From Voacanga thouarsii (lineage: Eukaryota; Streptophyta; Magnoliopsida; Gentianales; Apocynaceae), in NCBI GenBank assembly GCA_026120185.1, contig JANUWF010002278.1, positions 222,001 through 286,000 of the forward strand: a stretch of DNA of 64,000 nt. The letters are read 5' to 3'. Positions 23,490 to 35,357 of this stretch are shown here, one piece after another. The number at the start of each line of letters is the position of its first letter. Within the stretch, counting starts at the first letter, position 1. Position numbers and translations under genes: made by a program. The notes below the pieces were generated by a model. It was given only the letters and a program-made list of their open reading frames with translations, had not been told where the DNA came from and did no database searches.

Positions 23490-25210
23490 TAATGGGATCC
23501 GACAGCCCTATCCGGCGTCGGTTGTGCCCTATTCCAATCCCTAGATTTTAAAAATTTTACCTCTTTTTCTCGCTCTAAGTGTTGGCTGTACCGGAACATG
23601 TGCAACCGATGTAGGTGTGCTGGTAGAAGCCTCTGGTGCGATTCTTGCAAGCCTCCTACTCCGCCTTTACATGTATGTGAACGCCAAACTCTCGGTCTTC
23701 CAGTATATGGCCAGCCTAACTACTATTTGGTGAACAACTAATGAGTTAGGGAATTTTCTAGAGAGAGAGAGAGAGAGACGTCTGGCTTTTCCATAGAGAA
23801 GAAGCCGTCTCTCTTGTGTGTCTGATTTTCAACAACGCTATTTCCAATCCTCCTATTTAACCTAAATAAAAACCATAGGTTAAACTAGACTGGGCCATTG
23901 GACTCTTAGTTTAGCCTATTGGACTTAATTAATTATTTTAGTTAGAACCAACTTAATGGCCCAACAAATAATTAATTTTTCAGCCTAAATAAACCAGTCC
24001 AATTAAATGAACCTAAATCAATTTAGTCCCAGGTTAATTCCTGATTATTCAAACTGGGCCAAAGCCCTGAATAATTAATTAACCCACCAAACCAATTTAA
24101 TTAATTCTCTCTCCATGGACCTTTATTTTATTCTAACCCAATAATCAAATTAGGTTACTTAAATAAAATAATTCCATTTAATTTAAGATCAATTCCTTAG
24201 CCCATATTTAATTAAGGCTCACGGTCTACACTGGGGACCAAAAGACACACAGCCTTGGCTACTAAAATGACCAAAATACCATTGCCATATAAATAGCTAT
24301 ATTTTACATTTTAAATATTTTCTAATATCACCATAAGGAAATATTGACCCCAAGGACAGTGCTGCATTAGCAAAGTCTCCGACCTACAGGTGTAATGACT
24401 AAAATACTCCGCTATACATCGCCGTACATTTAGAGAGGAAGAAGTGTACTAACACCACTATAAATGACATCTATCATCCTTAGGCCTCTAGTCCAATGAT
24501 CCACGACCTCCTGGATTGTTTCTACTTTCCAAGGGAGCTACCCTAAAGCAAACATTCAAGTCATGTTTCCCCAGGGTCCTGGATATTTAGATCATTCAGA
24601 CAACCATAATGGGTGATATAGTATAGAAACTATCTTGTACAAGTCTGTCTTAACTAACTAATCACATATACCCAACATACAAGTATATTGGCCCTATGAT
24701 AGAACATCAATTGTAGCATATCAAAGTATATGCTTCCAGCTTCGTCAGACCACCAACTTATACTCAAGTCGTAGAGTACTAGTCCACACTGTAGTGGTAG
24801 TAGTCTAGGTTTCTACTATATAGTACTTTTAAGAAACCACTACTACAGGTCATGTTCTACGTATTCAAAATACGCTTATGTCATGAAGTGAGTGGACTAC
24901 TCACTGGCTAAAGGTAAGCCATTCCCTATTTAGAATTCACAACATAATAACCTAGACATAATGAGATTCCCATTCTCATCAATCGGTTAAGAACAAAAGT
25001 TTATGTGTTAAGTAACCCATGATCCATACCTTACTGTGAAAGACCTCCATTCACATGGACCACTTACTTAAACACAATGAGTCTTTTCCAAATGTAATTG
25101 TGCACACATAAAATTGTAAATTCACAAACAATTTCTGAGAATAAATTCTTTTATTAAAACATTCAATTTTTACATAAAAAACTTAGTCTAAGAGGGCATA
25201 TTTCCCAACA
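23490..25210 (-). repeat. 3' LTR of copia B
   Basis: The upper end at 25,210 (...TTTCCCAACA, minus TGTTGGGAAA) is followed by the purine tract GCAAGTGGGAGAT on the minus strand (25,211-25,223). The sequence matches the 5' LTR at 43,892-45,704 over nearly all its length. The lower roughly 90-100 bp of the LTR (the TGAAGGCG... start seen at 43,892) is not recognisable, so this end is truncated or diverged near 23,490. Confidence 0.85.
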
Positions 25211-25232
25211 ATCTCCCACTTGCACTCTAAGA

Positions 25233-25615
25233 CTAAGTAAGTCCGTAGGTGCCCACCCCTATGGCGTCTAAGTGTCTCTTGAAGACTCTCTCAGCCAAAG
25301 GCATGGAAAATAGATCAGCTAGATTGTTTTTGGAGGCAATCTGTTCCACCACGACTTCCCATCTCTGGATGAAATCCCGGATCAGGCGGTACTTCCTCTC
25401 TATATGCTTTCCCTTCTTGTGGTTTCTGGGTTCTTTTGATTGTGATACAGCTCCAGTGTTGTCGCAATACATCATAATCGGCCTGTCCATGTGTGGCACG
25501 ACTCCAAGTTCTAAAAGGAACTTCCGGAGCCAGACTACTTCCTTGGATGCCTCCAAAGCTGTCACATACTCAGCTTCCATGGTTAAGTCAGCAATGCAAT
25601 ATTGCTTAATACTCC
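25233..25615 (-). pseudogene. Copia B RNase H C-terminal part
   Basis: From 25,615 downward: IKQYCIADLTMEAEYVTAL (with the catalytic Glu region), EVVWLRKFLLELG, CDNTGAVSQSKEP (RNase H Asp), KGKHIERKYRLIRD and the tail NNLADLFSMPLAERVF. This is the normal C-terminus of a Tork-type copia polyprotein and is largely open. The frame is cut at ACTCC (25,611-25,615) by gypsy H and resumes at 39,547 with the preceding residues, GGAISWRS in the same frame. RNase H degrades the RNA of the RNA-DNA hybrid during reverse transcription. Confidence 0.92.
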
Positions 25616-28600
25616 TGTAACACCCCACTACCTAGGCCCAACAAGGCCAGGGATGTCGCCCCGTCGAAAGGATAAGGGGTCTTTATAACTAGGTCACACA
25701 ATTAAAATAAAACAATACTTCAAAAATTAAAACTTATTACAATCCAAAAATTTAAGATAAATCCAAAAGAAAAATAACAATTGTTCACTCTCAACTCCCA
25801 AAATATCACATAAAAATAAATAACAGAATATCTTCCAAGGTAGGAAACAACTAGCTACTCATCCCCACAGTATGATCGACCTGAAATCATGGTAAAAAGG
25901 GTGATGAGATAAAAATCTCAGAAAGTCCATGTGTGCCTTGAGTGTTCAGAGAAAACAGTTCATGAATGCAAGGTGTAAGAACATCATAAGAAAAATACTA
26001 GCAAACAAAAAATAAAGTTCAAAAGCAAGAGTGTCGTTTTGGCTTTTCCAACCATAGGTAGAGTAAAATCAACCACTCGAAAGGGCGGCCATGGGTTACC
26101 ACACGTTGGGCCCCATAACCATACAACGGTCAAAATGCCACACTTTGTGCAGACTGACAAAAAGGTAGGTGATCGGCCTACCGGGTAAGATTCTCCTCCT
26201 TCTCTACACCCAAACAACACCGGTTGTCCACTTCGACAACACACAGTCTATATGACTGAAACTGCTAGCCCGGACCGGCATGAATAAGTAGTACTAACGT
26301 TTCTCTAAGTTGAGTTTATCTTTTGAAGGTGGCCTCCTGCCAGAAGACTCACTCTTGCTCTTCCAAACTAGTATTACTAGCCTACCCTTATTGAGTACTC
26401 AACGTAGATTATCCCACTTGGGAGAAAACTGATAAAACATAGCTTTACTTGAAAATGGCAATCCAGGGTTTCCACAGTCTTTGTCAAAGTCAGTTTTAAA
26501 AATAGTTTAGTGTTTGAATAAAATTGATTGTTGATTTTCAAATAATTAGTTTGACTGAAACAAGAAAGGAAACAGTCCCTAATTGCCTTTACCAAATCAA
26601 TGTTCACAAACTTCGGGTTTAGCTTGCCATAATAACATTTTGCAACAAACAAGTTTTATGCAAGAGCTTACCTGATGCTTTGCTCGAGATAAAATAAAAA
26701 TCTCCAAAAGCTAACCTAACCCAGACTGGGGTAAACATAAGCCATAATTAAACTCAAGCCAAAATTCACTTTCACAAATAATCCTAGTTCAACTTACCAC
26801 AATTATGAACTTACCACAATTATGACCCTAGTGTCCCAAGCTTTAAGACTAGATAATAAATAAATGGTTTATAAAATAAATCTAGCTTGATATTAAAATA
26901 ACTAGGGTTTGTGAATTAGCTACTAATAAGTTGAAGGTTTAAATTTTGCTATAAATAAATTATGGTTTATTTGATGAAGGGTCCTAGGTCCTAGATGATA
27001 TTATTTAAAATAATGATTTTTAATAGCTAATGGTTAGAAAAATAACTAGTAAATAAAATTAATTGTAAATAAATTTTAATAGGTTTTGATTAAAAAATAA
27101 TAAATAAATTTTAATAGTATTTATGAATATAAGACTTACAAAATTAAGGTTTTACCTATTAGGATTATTTATATAAAAAAAAAGGCTTTATTTGATATTA
27201 TTGTTTTATATAATATCTACATATTTTATTTCTTTACTAAAAGCTATCATTTATTTGACTAAAATATCATTATTTTATATAAGATCCCAAATCCACATTT
27301 TCCTAGCGTTTTCGAAATTACTAGAAGAAATTATAGTATTAATCATTTTATTGATAAAATAAAATTAGCTTAGGGACAACAAGGTCGTGATCACAATTCC
27401 TATTGCTAACCATAATCATGAATATACACTCTACACCAATCAACAAAACATCCAAATCATGAATAAAAACATAGATCCAAATCTATCAAGACATGATCCA
27501 ACTCTACTAACATAATCATAAACATGGCCTTAATAAGAATACATGAACATAAACCCCATTCACCAGAGGTGACAAAATATCTACCATGCTTGATCATTCA
27601 TACTACTCACGATATGAAGACATGCAACAAACCCTACAATGACATACATTCAACCAAGACAAATCAACTCATGCATCAATCCCAACTTCATCATACAAAC
27701 ACATTCATTCTTATGCTTCAATCCCAACTCCATCACAAAACACATAATCAATCTCCAAATATATCCCACCCTCATCCCACTACATCCAAGAGACATGAAT
27801 CTATAATTTTAAAGAGGAGATTGGAGAGGCTTACTTAAATGATGACTACCTTGGAGTAGTTTCGAAAGAATCCTCTCGCGTAGACAGCTTGATTCGTCCA
27901 AGGAGGAAGAAGGAAACATGGCCATGGTTGGAGCAACCATTCGGACGAGAGAGAGTGGGAAAGAGAGAGAGAGAAAGAGAAAGAGAAAAAGGGAGTTCAT
28001 TAGTATATACACATCAAAGTCGAAGATGGAAAAAAATGCAGATGATTGTTCATGCTTACCTTGAAGATGTTCTTGAGCCTTCAAGAAAATTCTGGTTTTT
28101 AATCCAAAAGTGAGGCTTTAATTTTTGTGTTTGATGTTAAAAATTGTAGGAATTGATTCATGAGAATGACCAGGTATAATCTAGAGGTTTTGGAGAAGAT
28201 TGATGTGGTTTTGAATGGCCTTAGGCGTGAGAATGGTAGTAGGTGTTCTTGGTGTTCTTGGAGGTTTGAAGAGAATAAAGAGAATAGAGAGAGAGCTGGC
28301 CGAAATTCTGTGGGGAAAGGGAGGCCGAATTGTTTGGATGGTTTTGGTAATTGGAATTTTAGATTTGGAAGGAAAAGGAAAGCTGGTTGTTTGAAATTCA
28401 AAAAGAATAATTTAGGGAATCAATTTTGGAAACAAATATGGTAAGAAGATCCAGGTTGATGGAAAGCTTTTGGAAGCTTCAATGGCTGACTGAATTGCTG
28501 GAATTTCTGCTGAGATGAATGCTATTCGAATGAGCTTAAGGGTGGCCGAAATATGGTGTGCAATGGTGAAGGAATTTTCTGGTTGTTTGAGGGGTAATCT

Positions 28601-29943
28601 ATGATAGTTTGCTGAATATTTTGCTGGAATTTTGGACTTCAATTAATGGCTTGATTGGAGTGATTGATGGAGAGATTTTAGGAGCAGCCATGGAGCTGTT
28701 TTTCGTGCAGAACAATGGTGAGAATGCTGGAGTTTAGTTCATGGCTGATCAAGGTGTGTTTGTACAGAAAAATGGAGGAAGTTTCGGAAAAGGGTGAAGA
28801 AGGAACAAAGCTGGAAATTCTGTTCAGTTTTTCCGCAAGGCTTGCTGGAATTTCTGGGCTGATTTTTCTGCCATATTTCAGTCAACTTGTAGAAGGTTTG
28901 AAGGGCCATTGGAGGGTCCTTTAAGGCTGGTTTCCAGCTTTCTTTATGGAGGAAAAACAAGGTTGAATTGCTGGTTGAAAAGCTGAAAGAAACAGCTTGG
29001 TTTTTTGCTCACCAAGCTGCGAAACTGACCAGAAACTTTTTCTGGTTTGCACAGCTTTTGTGCAGCACAGTTTTGGCTGGAATTTTCAGCCTTCAAGCTA
29101 AGTGAATTGGTAATTTTTTTGGCAGCATTTGGGAGGTAAAAGATGGCTAAGAATTTCAACAATTGGACTGATCAAGAAGCTGGAAAAATTTTTAGTTAAC
29201 TACATGAAGAAGATGACATAACTAGGTTGGAGTTTTGAAAGTTCAACCATGGAGATTAATTCTCTTGGGAACATTCCATAACTCTTCCCCATTTTCGGTC
29301 AATAAGATACCTCACACTTAGACATTTTCGAACCTTCAATGCCACTAAACTTAGCTGGAATTTTTTGGAAATAAAATTGGCTTAGGTAAATGGAACAATC
29401 TAATTGATTAAGAAGTAATGAGGGCTACAATCTAATTGATTAAGAAGTAATGAAAGCTAGGGATCAAGAAGGGTAGGAATCCTTAGAAATTTTTTAGGGC
29501 GCAAGAGTGGGATTAGGACATTCGTATCATGTCTCCCCTAAGACAACACTCCGACTCCTCCCTAAAACATGCAAGAGCCGAAATATAGCCTTCCTATACA
29601 AAAAATAAAATTTAATCATGCTAAAACTCCAATAATGGAATTTGAATTCAAGACGTCAAGGATTAATTCCAAAGCTCTAACCACTAAACCACAACAACTC
29701 TTGTCCTTATTTTCACTCCCAAATATTTTTCCTATTTAACCCACAAGCTATCTCCCTATCTCCATCTCAAGCAAAATTACCAGTTTACCCTTCTTACTCG
29801 ATAAGCACAATTAAGCCATCTAGACTACCAATCACATATCCAAAGCACCTAAAATCATACAAAAATATATTTATGCATGCAAGAAAATAAGATATGCATC
29901 CCGGCCCCCTTATTCTAAGGTTGGTTTTAGTTGGGGTTTCACA
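25616..29943 (-). repeat. 3' LTR of gypsy H (4,328 bp)
   Basis: Begins TGTAACACCCC and ends GGGGTTTCACA. Relative to the 5' LTR it has about 110 extra bases at about 27,202-27,312 and a 32-bp tandem duplication at about 29,395-29,458. A GA-rich tract lies at about 27,945-27,990. The open frames inside (for example 27,889-28,444 and 28,715-28,924) recur in the other LTR and are not supported as genes. Confidence 0.95.
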
Positions 29944-29956
29944 TCCTCCCCTCCTT
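29944..29956 (-). other. Polypurine tract of gypsy H
   Basis: On the minus strand AAGGAGGGGAGGA directly precedes the 3' LTR start, as expected for the primer of plus-strand DNA synthesis. Confidence 0.9.
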
Positions 29957-31927
29957 AGAAGAATTTCGCCCCAAAATTCCAGCATACCTCTATTTCAGAT
30001 CGGGATACTTCCGCTTTACCCACTTTTCTGATTCCCATGTGGCATCTCGCATGCCATAATGCTCCCACTAAACTTTTACCATCGGTATCTGCTTGTTCCG
30101 GAGACTCTTGATACTGCGGTCCAATATTCGCACGAGTTTCTCCACATAACTCAGATCGGGTTGCAACACCAACGGCTCATTATTCAGAACATGACCGAGA
30201 TCAGCATTGTACTTCTTCAGCTGTGACACATGAAACACATCATGAATTCCCGTCAATCCATCTGGCAAGCCCAATCGATATGCTACCGGTCCCATCTTTT
30301 CCTTTATCGGGAACGGCCCCAAATACCTCAGAATTAGCTTTCCACCCTTCGAATGCTTCAAGATTCCCCTATTCGGCGTCAATCTCAAAAATACGTTGTC
30401 TCCTACTTGAAACTCCAACTCTCTCTATCGGTTGACCGCATAGCTCTTCTGTCGGCTCTGAGCTGCCTTCCACCTCTCCCTGATCAAATTTACTTTATCC
30501 AACATCTCCTAGACACAGACTTCCCGAATTTGCTTACGTGACCATCTTCTAACCAACCCCAGTATAGCGGTACCTAACACTTGTGTCCATACAGGGCCTC
30601 ATACAGAGCCATCCCAATTGAAGCTTGATAACTATCATTATATGACAGTTCCGTATACGGCACACATTCGATCCACTTATCCCTAAAATCCAGAACACAG
30701 GCTCTCAACATATCCTCGAATATTGTATAACCCTTTCTGACTGCCCATTGATCTGCGAATGCGCCGTCGTACTGAACTTTAGACTTAACCCTATTGATTC
30801 TTGAAACTTACCCCAAAATCGAGACGTAAACCTCGGGTCTCGGTCAGACACAATACTTGAAAGCACTCCATGAAGACGGACAATTTCTCGCACATAAGTC
30901 TGAGCCAACTTCTCCATAGAATCTCTCACATTCATCAGTATGAAATGGGCTGATTTGGTCAGTCGATCCACTACCACCTATATGGCGTCCTTCTGGGTCC
31001 GTGACATAGGAAGTCCGGTGACAAAATCTATGGTCACTTCCTCCCACTTCCATTCAGGCACTGGCAATGGTTGTAACAATCTTGCTGACTTCTTATGCTC
31101 TACTTTGACCTTCTGACAGGTAAGATACGTTGAGACATATTTGACCACATCTCACTTCATTCCAGGCCACCAACAGGCCCTTTTCAAATCTTGGTACATG
31201 TTGACTTCCCCCGGATGAATGGCATACTTACTCTTGTACGCCTCTTCCAAAATTCTGTCCTTTAGTTGATACTCTCCAGGTATAGACAAACGATCCCTGA
31301 AATGCAAAACTCCTACCTCGTCTTGTCGGAATTCACTACCCTGCCGTTTAAGCTCCTTGTCCCTGAAAAGCTGAAATTCTGCATTACTTTGCTGAGCTTC
31401 CACGATTTCCCGCCTTAGATCCGGTACCAACTTCAGGTTGCTAACAACAATCCTCTTCTCTTGCACCTCCACTCTTCTGTCCAACACATCCTGAACTATT
31501 TGAACCTCCTGCACTCTTAATCTGGCCATATTCACTTTTTTACTTAGGGCATCAGCTACAACGTTGGCCTTCCCGGGATGGTAGTTGATTGGACAACGGT
31601 ACTCTTCCAAGAATTCAATCCACCGCCGCTGTCTCAAATTCAAATCCTTCTGGGTGAAGATGTACTTCATGTTCTTGTGGTCCGTGAACACTTCATACTC
31701 AGCTCCGTACAAGTAGTGTCCCATTTCTTTAAAGGGAACACAATGGTTGCCAGCTCCAGATCATGCATAGCATAGTTGACTTCATGAGGTCTCCACTTCC
31801 GAGATGCATAAGTGATCACCTTCCGATTTTGCATCAGAACTGCTCCCAATCCTTTTTTCGAGGTATCGGTATACAGCGTGTAAGGTTTATCTCCCTCTGG
31901 CAGACTCAATACTGGTGCTATCATCAA
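29957..31927 (-). pseudogene. Gypsy H RNase H, integrase and chromodomain (broken)
   Basis: In order: RNase H start [16 protein letters not shown] (31,667-31,927), [15 protein letters not shown] and ADALSK (31,152-31,724), then the integrase zinc-finger region with [20 protein letters not shown], and a stop at about 31,152. The core follows with VVVDRLTKSAHFI and IVSDRDPRFTSRFW (30,705-30,977). The C-terminal part 30,068-30,418 has MEFQVGDNVFLRL and a chromodomain beginning VRILDRSIKSLRNKQIPMV; its frame hits a stop and then reads WEHYGMRDATWESE. Chromodomains steer integration to modified histones. At least four stops or shifts are visible, so the copy is inactive. Confidence 0.9.
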
Positions 31928-31929
31928 TC

Positions 31930-33018
31930 TTCATTTCAGCTCTTGGAAACTTTTCTCACATTTCTCACTTCAAACGAATGGAACATCCATCCTCCATAGT
32001 CGAGTCATAGGTGATACGAGCGTTGAAAATCCTTTGATGAACCTCCTATAGTAACCAGCCAATCCCAAGAAGCTTCGAATCTCGGTGATGTTCTCTTGTT
32101 ACTTCCAGTCTGACACTATTTCAACCTTTGCTGGGTCTACCTTGATTCCCTCATTCGTCACCACATAGCCAGGAAATGCTACCCTATCCAGCCAGAACTC
32201 ACACTTGCTAAACTTGGCGAATAGCTTATGCTCCCGTAGCTTCTCCAATACGAGCTTCAGATGCTCCGCATGCTCTTCCAGACTCTTGGAGTAGATTAGA
32301 ATGTCGTCAATAAAGACCACCATGAACTTGTCCAAGTAGGGTCAGAACACTCGATGCATCAGGTCCATGAATACTACTGAAGCATTGGTCATCCTGAATA
32401 GCATTACCACGAACTCATAATGTCCATATCTAGTGTTGAAGGCTGTCTTGGGAATATCCTCCTCTTTTATCAGCACTTGATAGTACCCTTGCCTCGGTCT
32501 AATTTGGAGTAACAACTAGATCCTTGTAACTGGTTGAACAGCTCGTCAATCAGCGATAGAGAATACTTGTTCTTGACCGTCAGGTTGTTCAAGCCCCGAT
32601 AGTCGATACATAGCCTCAGAGTCCCGTCCTTCTTCTTCACAAATAGCATAGGTTCTCCCTAGGGCGATGTGCTGGGTCTGATGTAGCCTTACTTCACTAA
32701 CTCTTCTAACTGTTCCTTTAGCTCTTTTAGCTCTGTCGGTGCTATCCGATACGGGATCCACAATACTAGTTCCGCTTCTGGAACTAGGTCAATGGTGAAT
32801 TCCACTTCTTGGCTGGGAGGTAGATAAGTAAGCTCCGTTGGGAACACATCGGGAAAGTCCTTCACTACCTCGGTATCCCCCAATGTACACTGGTCCTTCG
32901 ACTTGTTTATCACGTAAGCCAGGTACCCTTGACATTCTTGCTTCAGCAATTTCCGGGCTTTAGTCCCTGCTATCAAATACTTTAATTTCTTTACCCTCTT
33001 GCCATCAAATTCCAACAC
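31930..33018 (-). pseudogene. Gypsy H reverse transcriptase (broken)
   Basis: The 32,689-33,018 frame carries VVKDFPDVFPTELTYLPPSQ and VEFTIDLVP, the linker leading into a gypsy RT. The 32,546-32,690 stretch encodes the FVKKKDGT and YRGLNN region in another frame, and 32,099-32,335 carries the catalytic [12 protein letters not shown] with both Asp present. The break near 32,470-32,520 and stops at about 32,096 and 32,338 interrupt it. RT copies the element RNA into DNA inside the virus-like particle. Confidence 0.9.
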
Positions 33019-33198
33019 ATCACAACCCGATCTAACGAACTAGACTGATTTATTCTTACAGTCTACCCTAGCCCCATGCTTGGCTAACCAATCCATTCCC
33101 AATATCAAATTAGAATCCTCCATGTCCAATACTATCAAATCTCCCTCCAGGCTTTCTCTCCCCATATCAATTTTATAGTTTCACACATACTGATCTAC

Positions 33199-33456
33199 TT
33201 ACACCATCTTCCCCAATGGTGTACTTACCAATAAGGTAAAAGGTAACTCTACTCCATCCCAACCCAAATGACATGCACAGATCTTGTTTAAATAGGAATG
33301 AGTAGGGCCAGGATCTATCAATGCATTAATAGAACGTCCTTGGATAGTAAACGTATCTTCCATTATTGCTGCATTGGTCCCAACCTCTTCTCTGTTGAGA
33401 GCGAATACCTTGGCCTTCACTTGAGGCTTCGGTGATCCACTCTCGGATGCTCCCAT
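33199..33456 (-). pseudogene. Gypsy H aspartic protease region
   Basis: The frame contains INALIDPGPTHSYLN, the plant gypsy protease active-site loop (Asp-Pro-Gly), followed by hydrophobic strands. The usual small residue after DPG is Pro here. It lies between the gag zinc knuckles and RT in the expected order. The protease would cut the gag-pol polyprotein. It is part of a broken polyprotein, so no product is expected. Confidence 0.85.
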
Positions 33457-33479
33457 GGCATTGGCTCTGTTGGGTCACA

Positions 33480-34541
33480 GATTCTGAGTCGGATTCCCTT
33501 GCCCGACTCGGTGCAGCTTGGGGCAGGCGTTCCGCAAGTGGTTCAGGTCGCTGCAGTGATAACATTTCCGCTCTCCTCCTTTGGACCAACAGTTCTTCTC
33601 TGTGTGGCCTCTTTTCCCACACTGCTGGCATAACAAAAGGTTCTGAGCAGGTCCGGCTGGTGTGGTCCAGGCTTGCTTTCCCTGGTTCTGCCACTGTTGA
33701 TTGGCGGGTCGCTTGTTGGGTTGCTGCCTCGGGAAGTGTCCTTATGGTTGCCTTGGCGGTTGGAAAGGCCTTGCTGCCATCCTGCTACGGTCCTCATTCT
33801 CAGTCTTGGTAGCTATATCTATGGCCCCTGAATAGGTCGTTGGTGGAGAAAGTGCCAATGCCCTCCTCAATTTTGGCCTCAGTCCTTTGACAAACTGCCC
33901 CGTCCTATCCTGCTCGGTGTCCACCAGTCTCTTGTAATACTTCAACAGCTAGGTGAACTGTGCTGCGTACTGGGCCACCTACATGCCCCCTGCTTCAAAT
34001 TCTGAAATTTGTCCTCCCACTTTTTCACTATCCACTGAGGGATGTACTCAGCTCTGAAGACTTCAACAAAGTTAGACTACATCTATTCCTCATCGACCAT
34101 CTCCCAGTTGTCTTGAACCCACTGCTACCATGCCCGAGCTGGGCCCCTCAAACGGAATGCTACGAATTTAACCATTCGTTCCTCGGTGTACTGGAGCGTT
34201 GCAAATATATCTTCCATCTATTCGATCCATTACTCTGCTTTTTTATCTTGCTCAGCTTCGCCCAAGAAGACGGGCGGCTGAAACTTCAAAAATCGCTCTA
34301 ATGCCTCATCTTCTCCCTTGGGGTTTCTCCGTTCAGTCAGAGTCTGTAGAATTTCTACCATCTTGCTAAATGCCTGTCCCATCAACACATCAACCAGTGC
34401 TTCAAACCCCATTCCCATCTTTGGTTCACTCCCATTACCCCAGTTGGGTGATTGCATCTGGGTCGTCTCAACCTCTGATGCCGCATGCTCTGCTTCTGGA
34501 ATCCTTCTGCATGACGAAGCTACACAACGCTTGGGTGCCAT
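33480..34541 (-). pseudogene. Gypsy H gag with two zinc knuckles
   Basis: The chosen start is the ATG at 34,541 (MAPKRCVASS), the first Met of a frame that goes on with FEALVDVLMG and ERFLKFQPPVFLGE, like plant gypsy gag. A stop after QDKKAE near 34,230 ends it early. Later parts lie at 33,742-33,945 (FVKGLRPKLRRALAL). In another frame at about 33,500-33,640 are two knuckles, CQQCGKRGHTEKNC and CYHCSDLNHLRNAC, both with intact CX2CX4HX4C spacing. Gag forms the particle and binds RNA. The broken frame makes it a pseudogene. Confidence 0.88.
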
Positions 34542-34834
34542 TCTAAACCACACCCAAATGATAAGTTTATGCATTCAATAACGAAATCATTTTAGTTGAG
34601 CATGCATCCACAGTCAGATATAAGTAAAAGGAAATCCGAAACAAGTTTTTGTCTAAAGAATTGCTCATAAATTCTCTGTCAAATCTTGATTTGCATAAAT
34701 TCAAAATTTTAACAAAAACAGAAATAAAATTCCTTAACATAAAGGTTTATAAAAAATAATAAATAAACATCCCAATCAAAATAACTCTTAGCCCTCTAGT
34801 CTTCATCAGAATCCTTAAAATCAGCCTCATACAA

Positions 34835-35260
34835 CTATCCCTCAGAGTTCTTAGAGAAGTCTATCCCAGCCCCACTGGCAAACCCCTCCATTGGCTCCTT
34901 CCCGGGTCGCTTAGAACTCTCCCTGGGCTCAACTCTACTAGGTGAAAGAATGAATGAAAGCCTAGGTGGAGACTCATAATCTATCTCCCCCGGGTCATCA
35001 CTATCTGCTGATAAATCCACTATGGGATTAGGAGGGTGGGGAACATGCTCCCTGGTTACATCCTCATTTTCACTGTCAGAACACAATACTATCACTAGGA
35101 TTGGAGGTGGCTCATGGATCGGGACCTCATCGTCACTGCTATCTTCCAAAAGGATGACTGGCCGAGTAGCAAGCTGAGGTACTGGAAGGTCTTCTAGGTA
35201 GATAGGGATAGGAGGATGCCATTGCTGCCCCTTCCTCGCGGTTCTAAGCATTCTAACCAT
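34835..35260 (-). CDS. Extra acidic ORF between 5' LTR and gag of gypsy H
   Basis: A 141-codon frame from ATG at 35,260 ends about 290 bases upstream of the gag start, on the same strand. The protein is acidic and proline-rich, with three short Ser/Asp clusters (LLEDSSDDEVP, CSDSENED, LSADSDDPGEID), and a basic N-terminus (MVRMLRTARKG). I see no known domain, membrane segment or zinc motif. The S/D clusters resemble SUMO-interaction or CK2-type acidic motifs, but this is only a resemblance. It is the longest undamaged frame of gypsy H, while gag and pol are broken. It could be a small regulatory protein of the element, or an accidental frame in the leader. Confidence 0.45.
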   Translation of the reverse strand: MVRMLRTARKGQQWHPPIPIYLEDLPVPQLATRPVILLEDSSDDEVPIHEPPPILVIVLCSDSENEDVTREHVPHPPNPIVDLSADSDDPGEIDYESPPRLSFILSPSRVEPRESSKRPGKEPMEGFASGAGIDFSKNSEG

Positions 35261-35340
35261 CCTACAGCATAAACAAGATAGGTTAGAAAAGATTTGAACT
35301 TAAATAAATAGAACATACACTATCAATATTTGCCTAAACC

Positions 35341-35357
35341 AAGTCTCTGATACCACT
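35341..35357 (-). other. Primer-binding site of gypsy H (tRNA-Met type)
   Basis: On the minus strand TGGTATCAGAGACTT follows the 5' LTR within a few bases, matching the 3' end of initiator tRNA-Met, the usual primer for chromoviruses and copia elements. Confidence 0.88.

Noticed and set aside
25249..25620. 123-codon plus-strand frame
   Set aside because: Antisense shadow of the copia B RNase H domain, which has clear motifs on the minus strand.
25984..26652. Frames repeated almost identically at 25,984-26,652 and 35,725-36,393, considered as a duplicated gene pair
   Set aside because: They are the same positions of the two LTRs of gypsy H. The duplication is the LTR pair itself.
27809..29162. 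Cluster of open frames on both strands in the gypsy LTR
   Set aside because: The same frames recur at 37,441-38,793 in the other LTR with different breaks, and no known domain is present. LTR sequence explains them.
33326..33812. Longer frames on both strands over gypsy H gag
   Set aside because: Shadow frames. The real frame, in a different phase, contains the two zinc knuckles.
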